From the NCBI GenBank assembly GCA_035463315.1, contig DATHTJ010000188.1, forward strand, positions 1 to 31,207: a stretch of 31,207 nt of DNA. The letters run 5' to 3'. Numbering within the stretch: position 1 is the first letter of the stretch; each line of letters opens with the position of its first letter. Below the pieces are notes generated by a model, which ran no database searches, was not told the origin of the DNA, and saw nothing but the letters and a program-made list of their open reading frames with translations. Shown in pieces: positions 31,059 to 31,207 of the stretch. Position numbers and translations under genes: made by a program. The stretch comes from GCA-003244245 sp035463315. GTDB lineage: Bacteria > Actinomycetota > Actinomycetes > Mycobacteriales > Pseudonocardiaceae.

Positions 31059-31086
31059 TCCGGGGCGCGGGGCAGCGCAGGGTGGC

Positions 31087-31207
31087 ATGACGACGCCGGC
31101 CGGCGCTGCCGTCGTGCCTGCGCGCGCGCCCGCCGGCCCGCCGCGCGCGCTCGTCGTGGTGCTGGGCGCCGGCGCCTGGGGCACGGCGATGGCCTGCGCG
31201 CTGGCGA
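31087..31207 (+). CDS. gpsA: Glycerol-3-phosphate dehydrogenase [NAD(P)+], N-terminal part
   Basis: Reduces dihydroxyacetone phosphate to glycerol-3-phosphate for phospholipids. Only about 40 residues are inside the window. After a Pro/Ala-rich leader, VVVLGAGAWGTAMACALA shows the GxGxWG nucleotide-binding loop of GpsA. The ATG at 31087 is the first start. The gene follows secB in the betaproteobacterial order. Confidence 0.85.
   Translation, partial: MTTPAGAAVVPARAPAGPPRALVVVLGAGAWGTAMACALA

Noticed and set aside
1..31207. rRNA, tRNA, CRISPR array, insertion sequence or prophage
   Set aside because: No tRNA cloverleaf, spaced direct repeats, transposase or phage structural gene could be recognised. 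The excisionase-like HTH protein is a conserved chromosomal neighbour of proC, not prophage evidence.
28832..31207. Natural horizontal transfer of a secB-grxC block into an actinobacterium
   Set aside because: Transfer alone would not explain an actinobacterial gpmA tail fused in frame to a betaproteobacterial head exactly where both genomes have gpm; a chimeric assembly is simpler. Kept open for testing.

Overview
The window reads as two pieces of DNA from different organisms. About 29 kb on the left (1 to roughly 28,950) is high-GC actinobacterial chromosome. Gene content and order match, in reverse, the Mycobacterium tuberculosis block from gpm1-senX3-regX3 to hemA-hemC-hemD-hemB. A BldN-like sigma factor and RsbN-like anti-sigma, absent from mycobacteria, point to a filamentous or Pseudonocardiales-type actinobacterium. 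The last ~2.2 kb (about 29,040 to 31,207) is betaproteobacterial, with the Burkholderiales order gpmA, rhodanese, grxC, secB, gpsA. The switch falls inside gpmA: the N-terminal ~180 residues look betaproteobacterial and the last ~35 actinobacterial. A chimeric assembly joined at a conserved gpmA stretch is the simplest explanation.

Left part (1-9300), tetrapyrrole synthesis. On the minus strand rex, hemA, hemC and hemD form an overlapping operon (ATGA, TGATG and ATGA junctions), followed by hemB and then a partial hemL: glutamyl-tRNA to glutamate semialdehyde, ALA, porphobilinogen, hydroxymethylbilane and uroporphyrinogen III. A candidate Rex operator lies upstream of rex. Between hemB and hemL, on the opposite strand and of lower GC, sit a vanadium-dependent haloperoxidase and a MymT-like seven-cysteine copper metallothionein.

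Middle (9300-17163): a FAS1 lipoprotein, a membrane-anchored sulfite-oxidase-fold molybdoenzyme, a small glutaredoxin-like protein preceded by mutually exclusive hairpins, an acyl-CoA/AMP ligase, the sigma/anti-sigma pair, and a SerB1-type HAD phosphatase.

17179-21640 (minus strand): acyltransferase, epimerase, a 33-residue bS22-type ribosomal protein, an excisionase-like HTH protein, proC and proline dehydrogenase. A lower-GC MazG-type pyrophosphohydrolase follows at 21733-22296.

22500-28800: three small related genes with a duplicated tail of the neighbouring isomerase gene, then the isomerase, a membrane protein, a Ppx/GppA phosphatase, and the phosphate-sensing pair regX3-senX3. SenX3 appears to have a leaderless promoter and a PHO-box-like repeat upstream.

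No rRNA, tRNA, CRISPR array or insertion sequence was seen. Strong points are the chimeric junction, the haloperoxidase/metallothionein pair, the duplicated isomerase tail and the competing hairpins before the glutaredoxin-like gene.
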